This document shows, piece after piece, positions 1-8,574 of a stretch of 64,000 nucleotides of DNA (its first letter is position 1; every line of letters starts with the position of its first letter). A program made the translations under genes and the position numbers. The stretch comes from Prevotella sp. UBA4268. GTDB lineage: Bacteria > Bacteroidota > Bacteroidia > Bacteroidales > Bacteroidaceae. A model generated the notes under the pieces. The model saw only the letters and a list, made by a program, of their open reading frames with translations, made no database searches and was not told where the DNA came from. The stretch lies in assembly GCA_002395135.1 (NCBI GenBank), contig DGWC01000103.1, forward strand, positions 1-64,000, written 5' to 3'.

Positions 1-455
1 TCGAGCACCACGTCACCGTACATCTGCACGAAACGACGATAAGAATCATATACGAAGTGAGGATTGTTTGTTTTCTTCACCATACCTTCTGCCACCTCAT
101 CGTTCAGACCCAGGTTCAAGATGGTGTCCATCATACCGGGCATTGATGCACGAGCACCTGAACGCACAGAAACCAACAGAGGATTCTCCTTGTCGCCAAA
201 CTTGCTGTTCATTAAAACTTCGATGTGCTTAACGGCTTTCATCACGTCGTCATTCAAGATTTCCATAATCTTGGCCTGACCCACTTGATAATACTCGTTA
301 CAGCAATCAGTTGTGATTGTAAAACCAGGAGGAACTGGAACACCAATCAGGTTCATTTCTGCAAGGTTTGCACCCTTGCCACCCAGTGCCTCACGCATTT
401 TTGCATTTCCTTCGGCTTTTCCATTACCGAACAAATAAACTCTTTTTTCGCTCAT
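1..455 (-). CDS. ppdK: Pyruvate, phosphate dikinase, N-terminal part (cut by window edge)
   Basis: The minus strand reads an open frame from an ATG at 455 to the window edge, 151 codons of a protein that is usually near 900 residues. It starts MSEKRVYLFGNG and has GGKGANLAEM (about residues 25-34) and VPPGFTIT, the conserved start of the nucleotide-binding domain of PPDK. The SVRSGARASMPGMMDTILNLG stretch, split by its conserved Arg, is also typical. The enzyme interconverts pyruvate, ATP and phosphate with PEP, AMP and PPi in the cytoplasm and serves glycolysis/gluconeogenesis in anaerobes. The catalytic His domain and PEP-binding domain lie outside the window. A well-formed promoter sits just upstream (501-532), so it is probably the first gene of its unit. 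Confidence 0.93.
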   Translation of the reverse strand, partial: MSEKRVYLFGNGKAEGNAKMREALGGKGANLAEMNLIGVPVPPGFTITTDCCNEYYQVGQAKIMEILNDDVMKAVKHIEVLMNSKFGDKENPLLVSVRSGARASMPGMMDTILNLGLNDEVAEGMVKKTNNPHFVYDSYRRFVQMYGDVVL

Positions 456-500
456 TGTGTATTTGAATTACAATAATATAAGTTAGTTTCTATTGACGTG

Positions 501-532
501 CAAATATATAGAAAATTATCGAATCGTCCAAA
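501..532 (-). promoter_or_regulatory. Promoter of ppdK
   Basis: On the minus strand a TTTG (532-529) is followed after 20 bp by TATATTTG (508-501), matching the Bacteroidota -33/-7 pattern. The start codon of ppdK lies about 45 bp further on. Confidence 0.7.
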
Positions 533-633
533 TTATTAAACATTAATTTGCAATGTAGAGATAGCATTTTTGCAAATGTCAAATGATTTTTATTTTTTAA
601 CCGCCCAATCTGTCGAATAACGAATATTATTCG

Positions 634-641
634 TAACTTTG
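634..641 (+). promoter_or_regulatory. -7 element upstream of the RlmD-like gene
   Basis: TAACTTTG, 22 bp before the start codon of the methyltransferase gene. The -33 position has only TCTG (609-612), so the promoter is less certain than others in this window. Confidence 0.45.
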
Positions 642-663
642 CACTCCAATAAGATTATGTGAA

Positions 664-2118
664 ATGAGTAGAAAAAAGAAACCGTTACCATTGCTGGAAA
701 ATGTCGAGATAGAGGCATGCGCTGCTGAAGGGAAGTCACTTTTCCACTGGGACGACCTGGTGGTATTCGTACCATACTGTGTGCCAGGCGATGTTGTCGA
801 CGTGCAGATACGTCGCAAGAAGCACAGTTTTGCCGAGGGAGAAGTGGTGAGATTCGTTCAATATAGTAATGTACGCGCGATACCTCGTTGTGATCACTTT
901 GGTATCTGCGGTGGCTGCAAGTGGCAGAACCTGCCTTATGAAGAGCAACTGAAAATGAAACAGCAACAAGTTTTCGACCAACTCACACGGATTGGCAAAG
1001 TGTCACTGCCCCCATTCCGCAGCATACTCGGCTCTGTTCACCAATGGGAATACCGCAATAAACTGGATTTCGGCGCATCCAACCGCCGTTACCTCACCAA
1101 AGAAGAGATTCAGAGTGGCAACGAATTCCAACGTGACGCACTCGGCTTTCACATAACAGGTGCTTTCGACAAAATTCTGCCCATCACGAAATGCCATCTG
1201 ATGGACGACGTGCATAATAAGATTCGCAATGAAATCTTTTGCTTTGCCATTGAAAACGGTATCAGTTTCTTCGATTTGCGAGCACAGACAGGACTGCTTC
1301 GCGATGTGATTATCCGCAATTCAAATACTGGGGAATGGATGGTGATTGTGATGTTCCATTTCAACAGGAATGAAAATGGAATTGCAGATGAGAAGGAAGT
1401 GTCCTTGGCAAAAGCATTACTGGCTCATATTGCGGATAAATTCCAGGAAATCAGTTCACTACTGTATTTGGACAATCAGAAATGCAACGACACAATTGGC
1501 GATCAGGACATTCTGGTTTACAAAGGAACCGATCACATTTTCGAGAAGATGGAAGGTCTGATGTTCAAGGTAGGCCCCAAGAGTTTCTATCAGACAAACA
1601 CCGAACAGGCATATCATCTTTATTCCGTGGTACGCGAATTTGTATTTTCCAACTTAGAAACGGCAGAGAAAAAACCACTGGTTTACGACCTGTACACAGG
1701 CACGGGCACCATCGCCAACTTCGTGGCTCGCCAGGCAGAGAAAGTAATTGGCATAGAATACGTGGCAGAAGCCATTGAAGACGCAAAGGTTAATTCGGAA
1801 ATCAACAACATTGACAACACGCTATTCTTTGCCGGAGACATGAAAGACGTACTGAACAACGATTTCATCAGCATGCATGGACATCCCGATGTAATTATCA
1901 CCGACCCTCCGCGAGCAGGTATGCACCCAGATGTAATCAACACTATTCTCAGTGCATCGCCCCAAAGAATTGTCTATGTGAGTTGCAATCCCGCCACACA
2001 AGCACGCGATTTACAGATGCTTGACGCACAATATCAGGTAATGGCCGTTCAACCTGTGGACATGTTTCCTCATACGCCACACGTAGAAAACGTGGTACTG
2101 TTGGAAAAAAGAGTATAG
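664..2118 (+). CDS. rlmD: 23S rRNA (uracil-5-)-methyltransferase, RlmD/RumA family
   Basis: 484 residues. An N-terminal TRAM-like OB fold (about 1-65) precedes an iron-sulfur motif C76-x5-C82-x2-C85 (CDHFGICGGCKW). The C-terminal methyltransferase domain has the SAM-binding YDLYTGTGTIANF around 340-353, DPPRAGMHP from 414, and the catalytic cysteine C441 in VSCNPAT. These are the hallmarks of the TrmA/RlmC/RlmD family, which methylates C5 of uridine in RNA. Bacteroidota often carry two or more paralogues, so the exact target (U1939, U747 or tRNA U54) cannot be fixed from sequence. The gene is followed 25 bp later by a FolK-like gene on the same strand. Confidence 0.88.
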   Translation: MSRKKKPLPLLENVEIEACAAEGKSLFHWDDLVVFVPYCVPGDVVDVQIRRKKHSFAEGEVVRFVQYSNVRAIPRCDHFGICGGCKWQNLPYEEQLKMKQQQVFDQLTRIGKVSLPPFRSILGSVHQWEYRNKLDFGASNRRYLTKEEIQSGNEFQRDALGFHITGAFDKILPITKCHLMDDVHNKIRNEIFCFAIENGISFFDLRAQTGLLRDVIIRNSNTGEWMVIVMFHFNRNENGIADEKEVSLAKALLAHIADKFQEISSLLYLDNQKCNDTIGDQDILVYKGTDHIFEKMEGLMFKVGPKSFYQTNTEQAYHLYSVVREFVFSNLETAEKKPLVYDLYTGTGTIANFVARQAEKVIGIEYVAEAIEDAKVNSEINNIDNTLFFAGDMKDVLNNDFISMHGHPDVIITDPPRAGMHPDVINTILSASPQRIVYVSCNPATQARDLQMLDAQYQVMAVQPVDMFPHTPHVENVVLLEKRV

Positions 2119-2143
2119 TTAAAAACTATCTGCCGTTGAAGAT

Positions 2144-2518
2144 ATGAAAGGAAAAACACTTCTGATTGCCATTGGAACAAATCAGCATTGCAGTAAAAAT
2201 ATGAAACAAGCAAAAATGCTGCTCTGCGAATACATGGAAGACATCCGTTTCACAGAAGCCATGAGCACAAAAGCCATCGGCATCAGAGGCAAGAATTTCC
2301 TCAACGCACTGGCAAAGGGAACCACCACAGATTCTCATGAAGCAGTGAACAGCAAACTGAAAGATATTGAAAAGACATGTGGGAACACGGATGAAAAACG
2401 GCAGAAAGGACTTATCGAGATGGACTTGGACATCTTAGAATACGGAGGGAAACGCTATCATGAAAAAGACTGGCAAAGAGAATACATCGTCAAACTATTA
2501 AAAGAATTGGAAAAATGA
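2144..2518 (+). CDS. Short HPPK (FolK)-like protein
   Basis: 124 residues. The start KTLLIAIGTNQ resembles the first strand of 6-hydroxymethyl-7,8-dihydropterin pyrophosphokinase (IALGSN), and MDLDILEYG (D94, D96) matches the Mg-binding Asp pair of that family. Full-length HPPK is near 160 residues, and the middle arm that binds the pterin is short or divergent here, so this may be a diverged paralogue and not the folate enzyme itself. Its last codons overlap the next gene by 4 bp (ATGA), which suggests translational coupling with a secreted M64 peptidase. A link between the two functions is not obvious. It could be a degenerate domain kept for another role. Confidence 0.6.
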   Translation: MKGKTLLIAIGTNQHCSKNMKQAKMLLCEYMEDIRFTEAMSTKAIGIRGKNFLNALAKGTTTDSHEAVNSKLKDIEKTCGNTDEKRQKGLIEMDLDILEYGGKRYHEKDWQREYIVKLLKELEK

Positions 2519-3789
2519 AGAAAACGGCAATGCTCATCACGGCATTCTTGCTGACTTTGTCAGTACATGCCCAGCGATTTGAGGATTATTTCACGAATAA
2601 CACCCTTCGCATTGACTATACCTTTTCGGGCAATGCTCATCATCAGGAGGTTTATGTAGACAAACTGAATGTCATGCCGCAATGGTTTGGCAAGAGAAAA
2701 CGTCTGCCAGAAGTGCCAGTGGAAGGCAACGGACAAATCATTGTCAGAAAGCATGGCACCCAAACCGTCATCTATCGAAACTCCTTTTCCACACTCTTTC
2801 AGGAATGGTTGTCGTATGAAGAGGCAAGAACAGAGAAGAAATCATTTGAGAACGTATTCTTGGTGCCTATGCCCAAAGACAGCGTAGACATCACGGTGGA
2901 ACTTTATAACAGCCGCAGGCAGGTGATGACCTCGCTCACCCATACGGTGAATCCCAAGGACATACTCATCAGACATATCGGTGAACGGGATATTACTCCC
3001 TATATCACGCTACAGCAGGCTAAAGACTCTGCAAACTGCATTCATATCGCATACCTGGCAGAAGGTTATAAACAAGACGAAATGGAAACATTCATCAACG
3101 ATGCGAAGATTGCCATGGAAGCCTTGTTCGAACATGAACCGTTCAAACAAATGCGCGACAGGTTCAACTTGATTGCCGTCATGTCTCCTTCCAAAGATAG
3201 TGGAACCAGCGAACCGTCAAAGGGTATATGGAAGAACACAGCGCTCCATTCGCATTTCGACACATTCTATAGCGACCGATATCTGACAACTCTGAATCTC
3301 AAGGATTTACACGATTGGTTGGCAGGAACGCCATACGAACACATCATCGTATTGGTGAATACCGAAAAGTATGGCGGTGGAGGCATCCTGAATTCCTACA
3401 ACCTGTCTATGACACATCATCCCAAATACCGCCCTGTAGTGGTTCATGAGTTCGGACATAGTTTCTGCGGTCTCGGCGATGAGTATGCCTACGAGAACGA
3501 AGCCATCCCGATGTATCCTCACGACATTGAACCTTGGGAGCCCAACCTGACAACCATGAAGAGTTTCACCGGTAAATGGGAGAATCTTATTGACAAGAAT
3601 ACGCCCATCCCCACCCCTGCCACCAAACAAAATGCAGACAAAGTGGGTATCTATGAGGGAGCCGGGTATAGCCTGAATGGTGTTTACAGAGGTATGCAAG
3701 ACTGCCGCATGCGCACCAATGAGTACCCCGTGTTTTGTCCCGTCTGTCAACAAGCCTTACGCAAACTGATTAGTTTCTATACAGAATGA
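2515..3789 (+). CDS. Secreted M64-family metallopeptidase
   Basis: 424 residues with a signal peptide (MKKTAMLITAFLLTLSVHAQ, cleavage after about residue 20). The catalytic zinc motif is H311-E-F-G-H315, followed by SFCGLGDEY, which is the M64 (IgA peptidase family) signature. The N-terminal 150 residues form the beta-rich domain common to the M64 proteins of Bacteroidota. Family members are periplasmic or surface zinc proteases; the name comes from an IgA-cleaving Clostridium enzyme, but most members have unknown substrates. Two late Cys pairs (DCRM, CPVC) may form disulfides. It starts inside the FolK-like gene (4-bp overlap). Confidence 0.85.
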   Translation: MKKTAMLITAFLLTLSVHAQRFEDYFTNNTLRIDYTFSGNAHHQEVYVDKLNVMPQWFGKRKRLPEVPVEGNGQIIVRKHGTQTVIYRNSFSTLFQEWLSYEEARTEKKSFENVFLVPMPKDSVDITVELYNSRRQVMTSLTHTVNPKDILIRHIGERDITPYITLQQAKDSANCIHIAYLAEGYKQDEMETFINDAKIAMEALFEHEPFKQMRDRFNLIAVMSPSKDSGTSEPSKGIWKNTALHSHFDTFYSDRYLTTLNLKDLHDWLAGTPYEHIIVLVNTEKYGGGGILNSYNLSMTHHPKYRPVVVHEFGHSFCGLGDEYAYENEAIPMYPHDIEPWEPNLTTMKSFTGKWENLIDKNTPIPTPATKQNADKVGIYEGAGYSLNGVYRGMQDCRMRTNEYPVFCPVCQQALRKLISFYTE

Positions 3790-3796
3790 TTGGATT

Positions 3797-3819
3797 TTTG
3801 TAAGGAAACACGTTACAAA
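3797..3819. promoter_or_regulatory. Inverted repeat, candidate operator of the sugar-acid operon
   Basis: TTTGTAA (3797-3803) and TTACAAA (3813-3819) are a perfect 7-bp inverted repeat with a 9-bp centre, 53 bp before the aldolase start. It has the size of a LacI/GntR-type operator. No clear TAnnTTTG promoter is visible in the gap, and no regulator gene lies next to it, so the role is a guess. Confidence 0.3.
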
Positions 3820-3871
3820 CTTACTGCTCATACGTCCTACTTAAAATATAATTATTAAAACAAATCATAGA

Positions 3872-4783
3872 ATGAAAATGGAAAAGAAATACCATGGCGT
3901 TGTTGTCCCCATGGTAACACCAGTCACAAAAGAAGGCAATATCGATGTGACAGCCGTAGAGAAAATTGTTAATAACTTTGCACAATATGGTGTTAGCCCA
4001 CTCATCATGGGTACTACCGGTGAAGGAAACTCCGTAAGCAGTGCGCAAGGGGCAGAGATGATTGCCGCCGCCAAACGTGCAAGCGGAGGCAGAGTAACCA
4101 TCTATGCAGGCGTTGGCGGCACATGCATCAGTGACCAATATGCAGCAGCCAAGCAGTTTGTAGAGGCTGGTGCCGATGTGATAGCCGCAACGCTGCCCAG
4201 TTACTATGCGCTCACACCCGCTCAGATGGAAAACTACTACACCCAACTGGCAGATTTCCTCACCGTTCCACTGATGCTGTACAACATTACCATTACCACT
4301 CACATGAGCATACCCATGGATGTGATTGAGCGATTGAGTCATCATCCCAACATTGTTGGTCTGAAAGACTCTGAAAACAACATACCCCGCTTGGAAGAAG
4401 CACTGAAATTGTTTGCTGATCGCGATGATTTCTGCTATTTCTGCGGCTGTGCCGCCAATTCCGCCATTGCTTTGAAGAATGGTGCCGATGGTATTGTGCC
4501 CAGCGTTGGCAATTATCTGCCCAAAATTTATCAGGATTTATATGAAGCAGGCATTGCCGGTAATGAAGCCGAAGCAGAACGCCTGCAACAGGAAACCATA
4601 GAAATCGGAAAAATCAACACGGCCGGCCTCACCTTGGGCGAGTCGCTTGCCGGTTTGAAAGTGATTATGAAGATGGCAGGCCTATGTGAAGAGTATATGC
4701 TTCCGCCGCTTACGGAACTGGATAACGACACGGTTGCACGCATTCGTAAAGAAGCAGAGCCGGTATTGAAGTCATACAAATAA
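3872..4783 (+). CDS. DHDPS/NAL-superfamily aldolase, probably not lysine DapA
   Basis: 303 residues, a TIM barrel of the class I pyruvate-type aldolase family. Visible are GTTGEGNS (near 50), the catalytic tyrosine Y137 in LYN, and the Schiff-base lysine K165 in GLKDSENN. True dihydrodipicolinate synthase has an arginine shortly after the Tyr (YNVPSRT) that binds the substrate carboxylate; here the segment is YNITITTH, without it. Together with the neighbours (symporter, iron alcohol dehydrogenase, PdxA2-like enzyme, acid-sugar kinase) this points to an aldolase or dehydratase for a keto-deoxy sugar acid. Automatic annotation would probably call it dapA. It heads a tight five-gene operon (gaps of 35, 1, 9 and 5 bp). 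Confidence 0.8.
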   Translation: MKMEKKYHGVVVPMVTPVTKEGNIDVTAVEKIVNNFAQYGVSPLIMGTTGEGNSVSSAQGAEMIAAAKRASGGRVTIYAGVGGTCISDQYAAAKQFVEAGADVIAATLPSYYALTPAQMENYYTQLADFLTVPLMLYNITITTHMSIPMDVIERLSHHPNIVGLKDSENNIPRLEEALKLFADRDDFCYFCGCAANSAIALKNGADGIVPSVGNYLPKIYQDLYEAGIAGNEAEAERLQQETIEIGKINTAGLTLGESLAGLKVIMKMAGLCEEYMLPPLTELDNDTVARIRKEAEPVLKSYK

Positions 4784-4818
4784 AGTGTAAAGCGTTCATT
4801 CATTAAAACCACATAAGT

Positions 4819-6384
4819 ATGGAGACCTCAATTCATTGGATTGACATGACCATCGTCATCCTGTCGTTGTTGATGGCAGTGGGTGTAGGTGTGTATTTCT
4901 CACGTAAACAGAATTCAACAGAGGCTTACTATGCTGCCAATGGCAGTGTTCCTGCCTGGGCTGTCGGCATGTCGATGTTTGCCACGATTATCAGTAGCGT
5001 GACATTTCTGGCCTATCCGGGAGCCGCTTATGCAGGCAACTGGATACTTTTGGTACAAGGTCTGATGGTTCCCATTGTGCTTGTGGGAATGATCTGGTTC
5101 ATTGTGCCGTTGTTCCGAAAGGTAATCCGCCTGAGCACCTATGAGTATTTCGAGCGCCGTTTTGGTCCTTTCGCCCGTTTATACAGTTCTCTTGCATTTG
5201 TATTGGAACATTTTTCGAAGATGGGAACCATTCTCTATCTGATGGGCATCGCCATGGCCACCTTCACTGGCATTGATATCGTATACATTATTATATTTAT
5301 AGGAATCATTGTCATCATCCTTACCTATCTTGGAGGTATGGAGGCAATCATCTGGATGGACGTAGTGCAAGGCTTCCTCTTGATATTGGGCGGTGTTCTC
5401 ACTGTGGGCATGCTGTTCTATCTGACCGATGGTGGCCCGTCAACTATCTTCAGTGTGGCCAAGGAATACAACAAGATCGACTTCGGCCCCTATGACTGGG
5501 ATCTCACGCAGATGACTTTCATCGTATTGGTGCTCAATGGTATTTTCTATGCTGTACAGAAATACGGTACCGACCAAAGCATCGTGCAGCGATACCTCAC
5601 GGCCAAAGACGACAAAAGTGCCAAGAAAGCATCCTATATGGGTGTTCTGATGAGTGTTCCTACATGGGCATTGTTCATGTTTGTAGGAACCTGTCTCTTC
5701 GTTTATTACCACATCAACAGCGGTGCACTGCCAGAAGGTATCAAGAGCGACGAGGTGTTCCCGTTCTTTATCGCCACTGAACTGCCCATTGGCATCACCG
5801 GATTGATTATTGCAGCCCTTGCTGCCGGGGCCATTTCGAGTATCGACAGTGACGTAAACTGTATTTCGGCCATCATTGTAGAAGACTACTATGGACGTTT
5901 CAAGAAAAATGTCACCGATAAACAGAAGTTGCGTGTTGGCCGCATCTCAGTGCTCGTCATCGGTATTCTGAGCATTCTCATCGCCCTCATCTATGTTTCG
6001 TGGGGCGGCGAAGGCGTGCTTGGTACGCTCTTCGGCCTCTATGCCATCGTATCAGCAGGTATCGTTGGCATCTTCCTGCTCGGACTGTTCTCAAGGCGTG
6101 CCAATTGGCAGGGTTTGTACATAGGTATTGCCGCTGCCGTCTTATTTACTGCTTATGCTGTGCTCACTTCCAGCAAGTTTGAAACAGCCGGTGGCGAGAA
6201 ACAACTCCTGCTTGATCTGGGCAGTTGGAATTTCACGCATCACAAATATATGTTAGGCGTATATAGCCATCTCATCGTTCTGATTGTCGGTTATGTGGCC
6301 AGTCTGTTCTTCAAGACGCCCCCTGCCGACAAGGAATTAACAGTATACGGTTATCTGGAAGAAAGAAAAAAGGAAAAAGAATAA
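4819..6384 (+). CDS. Sodium/solute symporter (SSS family)
   Basis: 521 residues with about 13 hydrophobic membrane segments. The N-terminus has the SSS signature region (YFSRKQNSTEAYYAANGSVP, then MSMFATIISSVTFLAYPG), and AAGAISSIDSDVNC near 335-350 is the conserved Na+-binding part of TM8 in this family. Members import sugars, sialic acid, proline, pantothenate or sugar acids with Na+. The substrate is probably the sugar acid processed by the surrounding enzymes, since the stop codon is followed 1 bp later by the alcohol dehydrogenase. Sialic acid transporters also belong here and pair with NanA-type aldolases, but no other sialate genes (nanE, nagB) are next to it. Confidence 0.85.
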   Translation: METSIHWIDMTIVILSLLMAVGVGVYFSRKQNSTEAYYAANGSVPAWAVGMSMFATIISSVTFLAYPGAAYAGNWILLVQGLMVPIVLVGMIWFIVPLFRKVIRLSTYEYFERRFGPFARLYSSLAFVLEHFSKMGTILYLMGIAMATFTGIDIVYIIIFIGIIVIILTYLGGMEAIIWMDVVQGFLLILGGVLTVGMLFYLTDGGPSTIFSVAKEYNKIDFGPYDWDLTQMTFIVLVLNGIFYAVQKYGTDQSIVQRYLTAKDDKSAKKASYMGVLMSVPTWALFMFVGTCLFVYYHINSGALPEGIKSDEVFPFFIATELPIGITGLIIAALAAGAISSIDSDVNCISAIIVEDYYGRFKKNVTDKQKLRVGRISVLVIGILSILIALIYVSWGGEGVLGTLFGLYAIVSAGIVGIFLLGLFSRRANWQGLYIGIAAAVLFTAYAVLTSSKFETAGGEKQLLLDLGSWNFTHHKYMLGVYSHLIVLIVGYVASLFFKTPPADKELTVYGYLEERKKEKE

Positions 6385-6385
6385 T

Positions 6386-7531
6386 ATGAAACCCATCACA
6401 TTATTGCAACCAGCCAAGATTCAGTTTGGAACTGGTTGTCTGGAACAACTCTGTAACGACTATCTTGCCATGGGCAAGAAACGCCTTTTCATACTCACGG
6501 CACCAGTCATCCGGCCGATGCTCCAACAGGCGGAAGCCACCTTGCGCAACGGTGGCGTGGAAATAGCCTACTTCGATGATATCATGGCCGAACCGACCGT
6601 TAATGATTTCAAGCGCATTCTCGCAGAAGCACGTGCCTTCAAGGCCGACAGTGTTATCGGTGTAGGCGGTGGCAGCGTGCTCGACCTGAGCAAACTCGTT
6701 GCAACTCTTATTCATAGCGAACAACAGATAGAAGATTTGTTCGGCATAGGCTTAGTGGCTTGTCGTGGCGTATGGTTCGCCTGTGTTCCCACAACCTCGG
6801 GAACCGGAAGCGAAGTGTCGCCTAATGCCATTCTGCTGGACGAGCGCGATGCCTTGAAAAAGGGTGTTGTCAGTCCGCATCTCATGGCAGATGCCGCTTA
6901 TATCGACCCGCAACTCACTTGGTCTGTTCCTGCCAAGATCACCGCAGAGACAGGAATGGATGCCATCACCCATTGCATTGAGGCCTATACCAACAAGTTT
7001 GCCCATCCACTGGTGGATGTCTACGCCTTACAGGGCATCCGTCTGATAGCCGCCCACTTGCTCCGCGCCGTGAAAAACGGCAAGGACGTGGAGGCGCGCG
7101 AGGCCTTGGCATTAGGCAGCATGTATGGTGGCATGTGCCTCGGTCCTGTCAACACCGCGGCCGTTCATGCCCTCTCCTACCCGTTGGGCGGCGAATTCCA
7201 CATCTCACACGGCCTCAGCAACGCTATTCTGCTGCCCTCTGTGATGAAATTCAATAGTGTGGCCTGCGTGGAAAGATATGCAGATGTTGCCATTGCATGT
7301 GGCGTGGCTCCCGGGAAAGATGCCAAAGAGACAGCACAGCGTGGTGTTGAGTTCATCGAAAAACTAAGCCGCGATTGCGGAATTCCCACAACCCTCACCG
7401 AAATAGGCATATCACAGTCTGCCGTTGACGGCATGGCAAAGGCGGCCATGAACGTGCAACGACTGCTGAAGAACAATCCTCGCCCCGTTACCGAGGATGA
7501 TGCCCGCAACATCTACAACAGTTTATATTGA
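6386..7531 (+). CDS. Iron-containing alcohol dehydrogenase
   Basis: 381 residues of the group III Fe-ADH family. The NAD-binding GVGGGSVLDLSK lies near 90-101, TTSGTGSEVSPNA near 134, and the metal-binding part DAITHCIEAY and FHISHGLSNAILLP further on carries the conserved Asp and His ligands. Such enzymes oxidise or reduce short aldehydes and hydroxy acids with NAD(P). In this operon it probably oxidises the hydroxyl of the imported acid or reduces an aldehyde released by the aldolase. It begins 1 bp after the symporter stop and ends 9 bp before the PdxA2-like gene. Confidence 0.85.
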   Translation: MKPITLLQPAKIQFGTGCLEQLCNDYLAMGKKRLFILTAPVIRPMLQQAEATLRNGGVEIAYFDDIMAEPTVNDFKRILAEARAFKADSVIGVGGGSVLDLSKLVATLIHSEQQIEDLFGIGLVACRGVWFACVPTTSGTGSEVSPNAILLDERDALKKGVVSPHLMADAAYIDPQLTWSVPAKITAETGMDAITHCIEAYTNKFAHPLVDVYALQGIRLIAAHLLRAVKNGKDVEAREALALGSMYGGMCLGPVNTAAVHALSYPLGGEFHISHGLSNAILLPSVMKFNSVACVERYADVAIACGVAPGKDAKETAQRGVEFIEKLSRDCGIPTTLTEIGISQSAVDGMAKAAMNVQRLLKNNPRPVTEDDARNIYNSLY

Positions 7532-7540
7532 TTTTCAGAT

Positions 7541-8569
7541 ATGATACCCAAATTAGCAATAACCATGGGCGATCCTGCCGGCATTGGTCCGGAGATTATC
7601 GTCAAGGCATTGAGCCGGAAAGAAACATACGAGAAGTGTCACCCAATCGTGACGGGCGATGCCGAAATCATGAGAATGGCAGTCGGCCAGTTGGGTGCTG
7701 ACCTGCATGTGAATGCCGTGGACAGCATTGCCGATGCCAAGTTTGAACTGGGAACAATTGACGTTTACGACCTGAAGTGCGTGGACATGGACACATACCA
7801 GCAGGGTGTTGTGCAGCCACAATGCGGAAACGCCGCATTCGTCAGCGTGGTCAAGGCCATTGAACTCGCCATGGCCGGCGAGGTGGACGGCACGGTTACG
7901 GCTCCGCTTAACAAGGAAGCGCTCCATAAGGCAGGCCATCATTTCGACGGACATACCGAGATTTATGCCCACTATACCAATACCAAGAAGTATGCCATGC
8001 TGCTGGCCGACGAGTTTCTGCGCGTCATCCACGTCTCTACTCATGTTTCTTTGCGTGAAGCATGCGACCGTGTGAAGAAGGCACGCATTATCGAAGTGAC
8101 CGAGTTAATCAATGATGCATGCCGGCAGTTTGGCATCGCAAAGCCCCATATTGGTATTGCCGGACTGAATCCGCATGCCAGCGACGGCGGTCTCTTCGGT
8201 TGGGAAGAGGAGAAAGAAATTGCTCCTGCCGTTGAAGAACTTAAGTCGAGAGGCTTCTATGTGGACGGTCCTGTATCGCCCGACTCGCTTTTTGCCAAGG
8301 CCCGGTGCGGTAAATTCGACGGTGTAGTTGCCATGTATCACGATCAGGGACACATTCCTTTCAAGGTGGTTGGTTTCCAATGGAACAAGGAAACAGGACG
8401 TATGGAGGCATCCAAGGGTGTGAACATTACACTCGGACTGCCAATCATCCGCGTCAGTGTAGACCATGGCACCGCTTTTGATGTGGCAGGTCAGGGCATC
8501 GCAAGTGCCGAAGGACTGCTCCTTGCCATCGACTATGCTTCGAAAATGGCCGTAAACAGAAAGGCATAA
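7541..8569 (+). CDS. PdxA family 4-phospho-hydroxyacid dehydrogenase (PdxA2-like)
   Basis: 342 residues, starting MIPKLAITMGDPAGIGPEI, the canonical PdxA opening. Metal-ligand histidines are visible at H168 (THVSL), H212 (NPHASDGG) and H267 (MYHDQGH), matching E. coli PdxA H166, H211 and H266; VSVDHGTAFDVAG is near the end. Classical PdxA makes part of vitamin B6. The paralogue PdxA2 oxidises and decarboxylates D-threonate or D-erythronate 4-phosphate to dihydroxyacetone phosphate. The kinase of that pathway (DUF1537) follows 5 bp later, so the PdxA2 role is favoured. A B6 role cannot be excluded if the genome has no other pdxA. Confidence 0.85.
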   Translation: MIPKLAITMGDPAGIGPEIIVKALSRKETYEKCHPIVTGDAEIMRMAVGQLGADLHVNAVDSIADAKFELGTIDVYDLKCVDMDTYQQGVVQPQCGNAAFVSVVKAIELAMAGEVDGTVTAPLNKEALHKAGHHFDGHTEIYAHYTNTKKYAMLLADEFLRVIHVSTHVSLREACDRVKKARIIEVTELINDACRQFGIAKPHIGIAGLNPHASDGGLFGWEEEKEIAPAVEELKSRGFYVDGPVSPDSLFAKARCGKFDGVVAMYHDQGHIPFKVVGFQWNKETGRMEASKGVNITLGLPIIRVSVDHGTAFDVAGQGIASAEGLLLAIDYASKMAVNRKA

Positions 8570-8574
8570 CGAGC

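Noticed and set aside
3872..4783. Calling the aldolase dapA of lysine synthesis, given lysC and lysA in the window
   Set aside because: The Arg that binds the substrate carboxylate in DHDPS is absent, and the gene is in a sugar-acid operon 39 kb from lysC.
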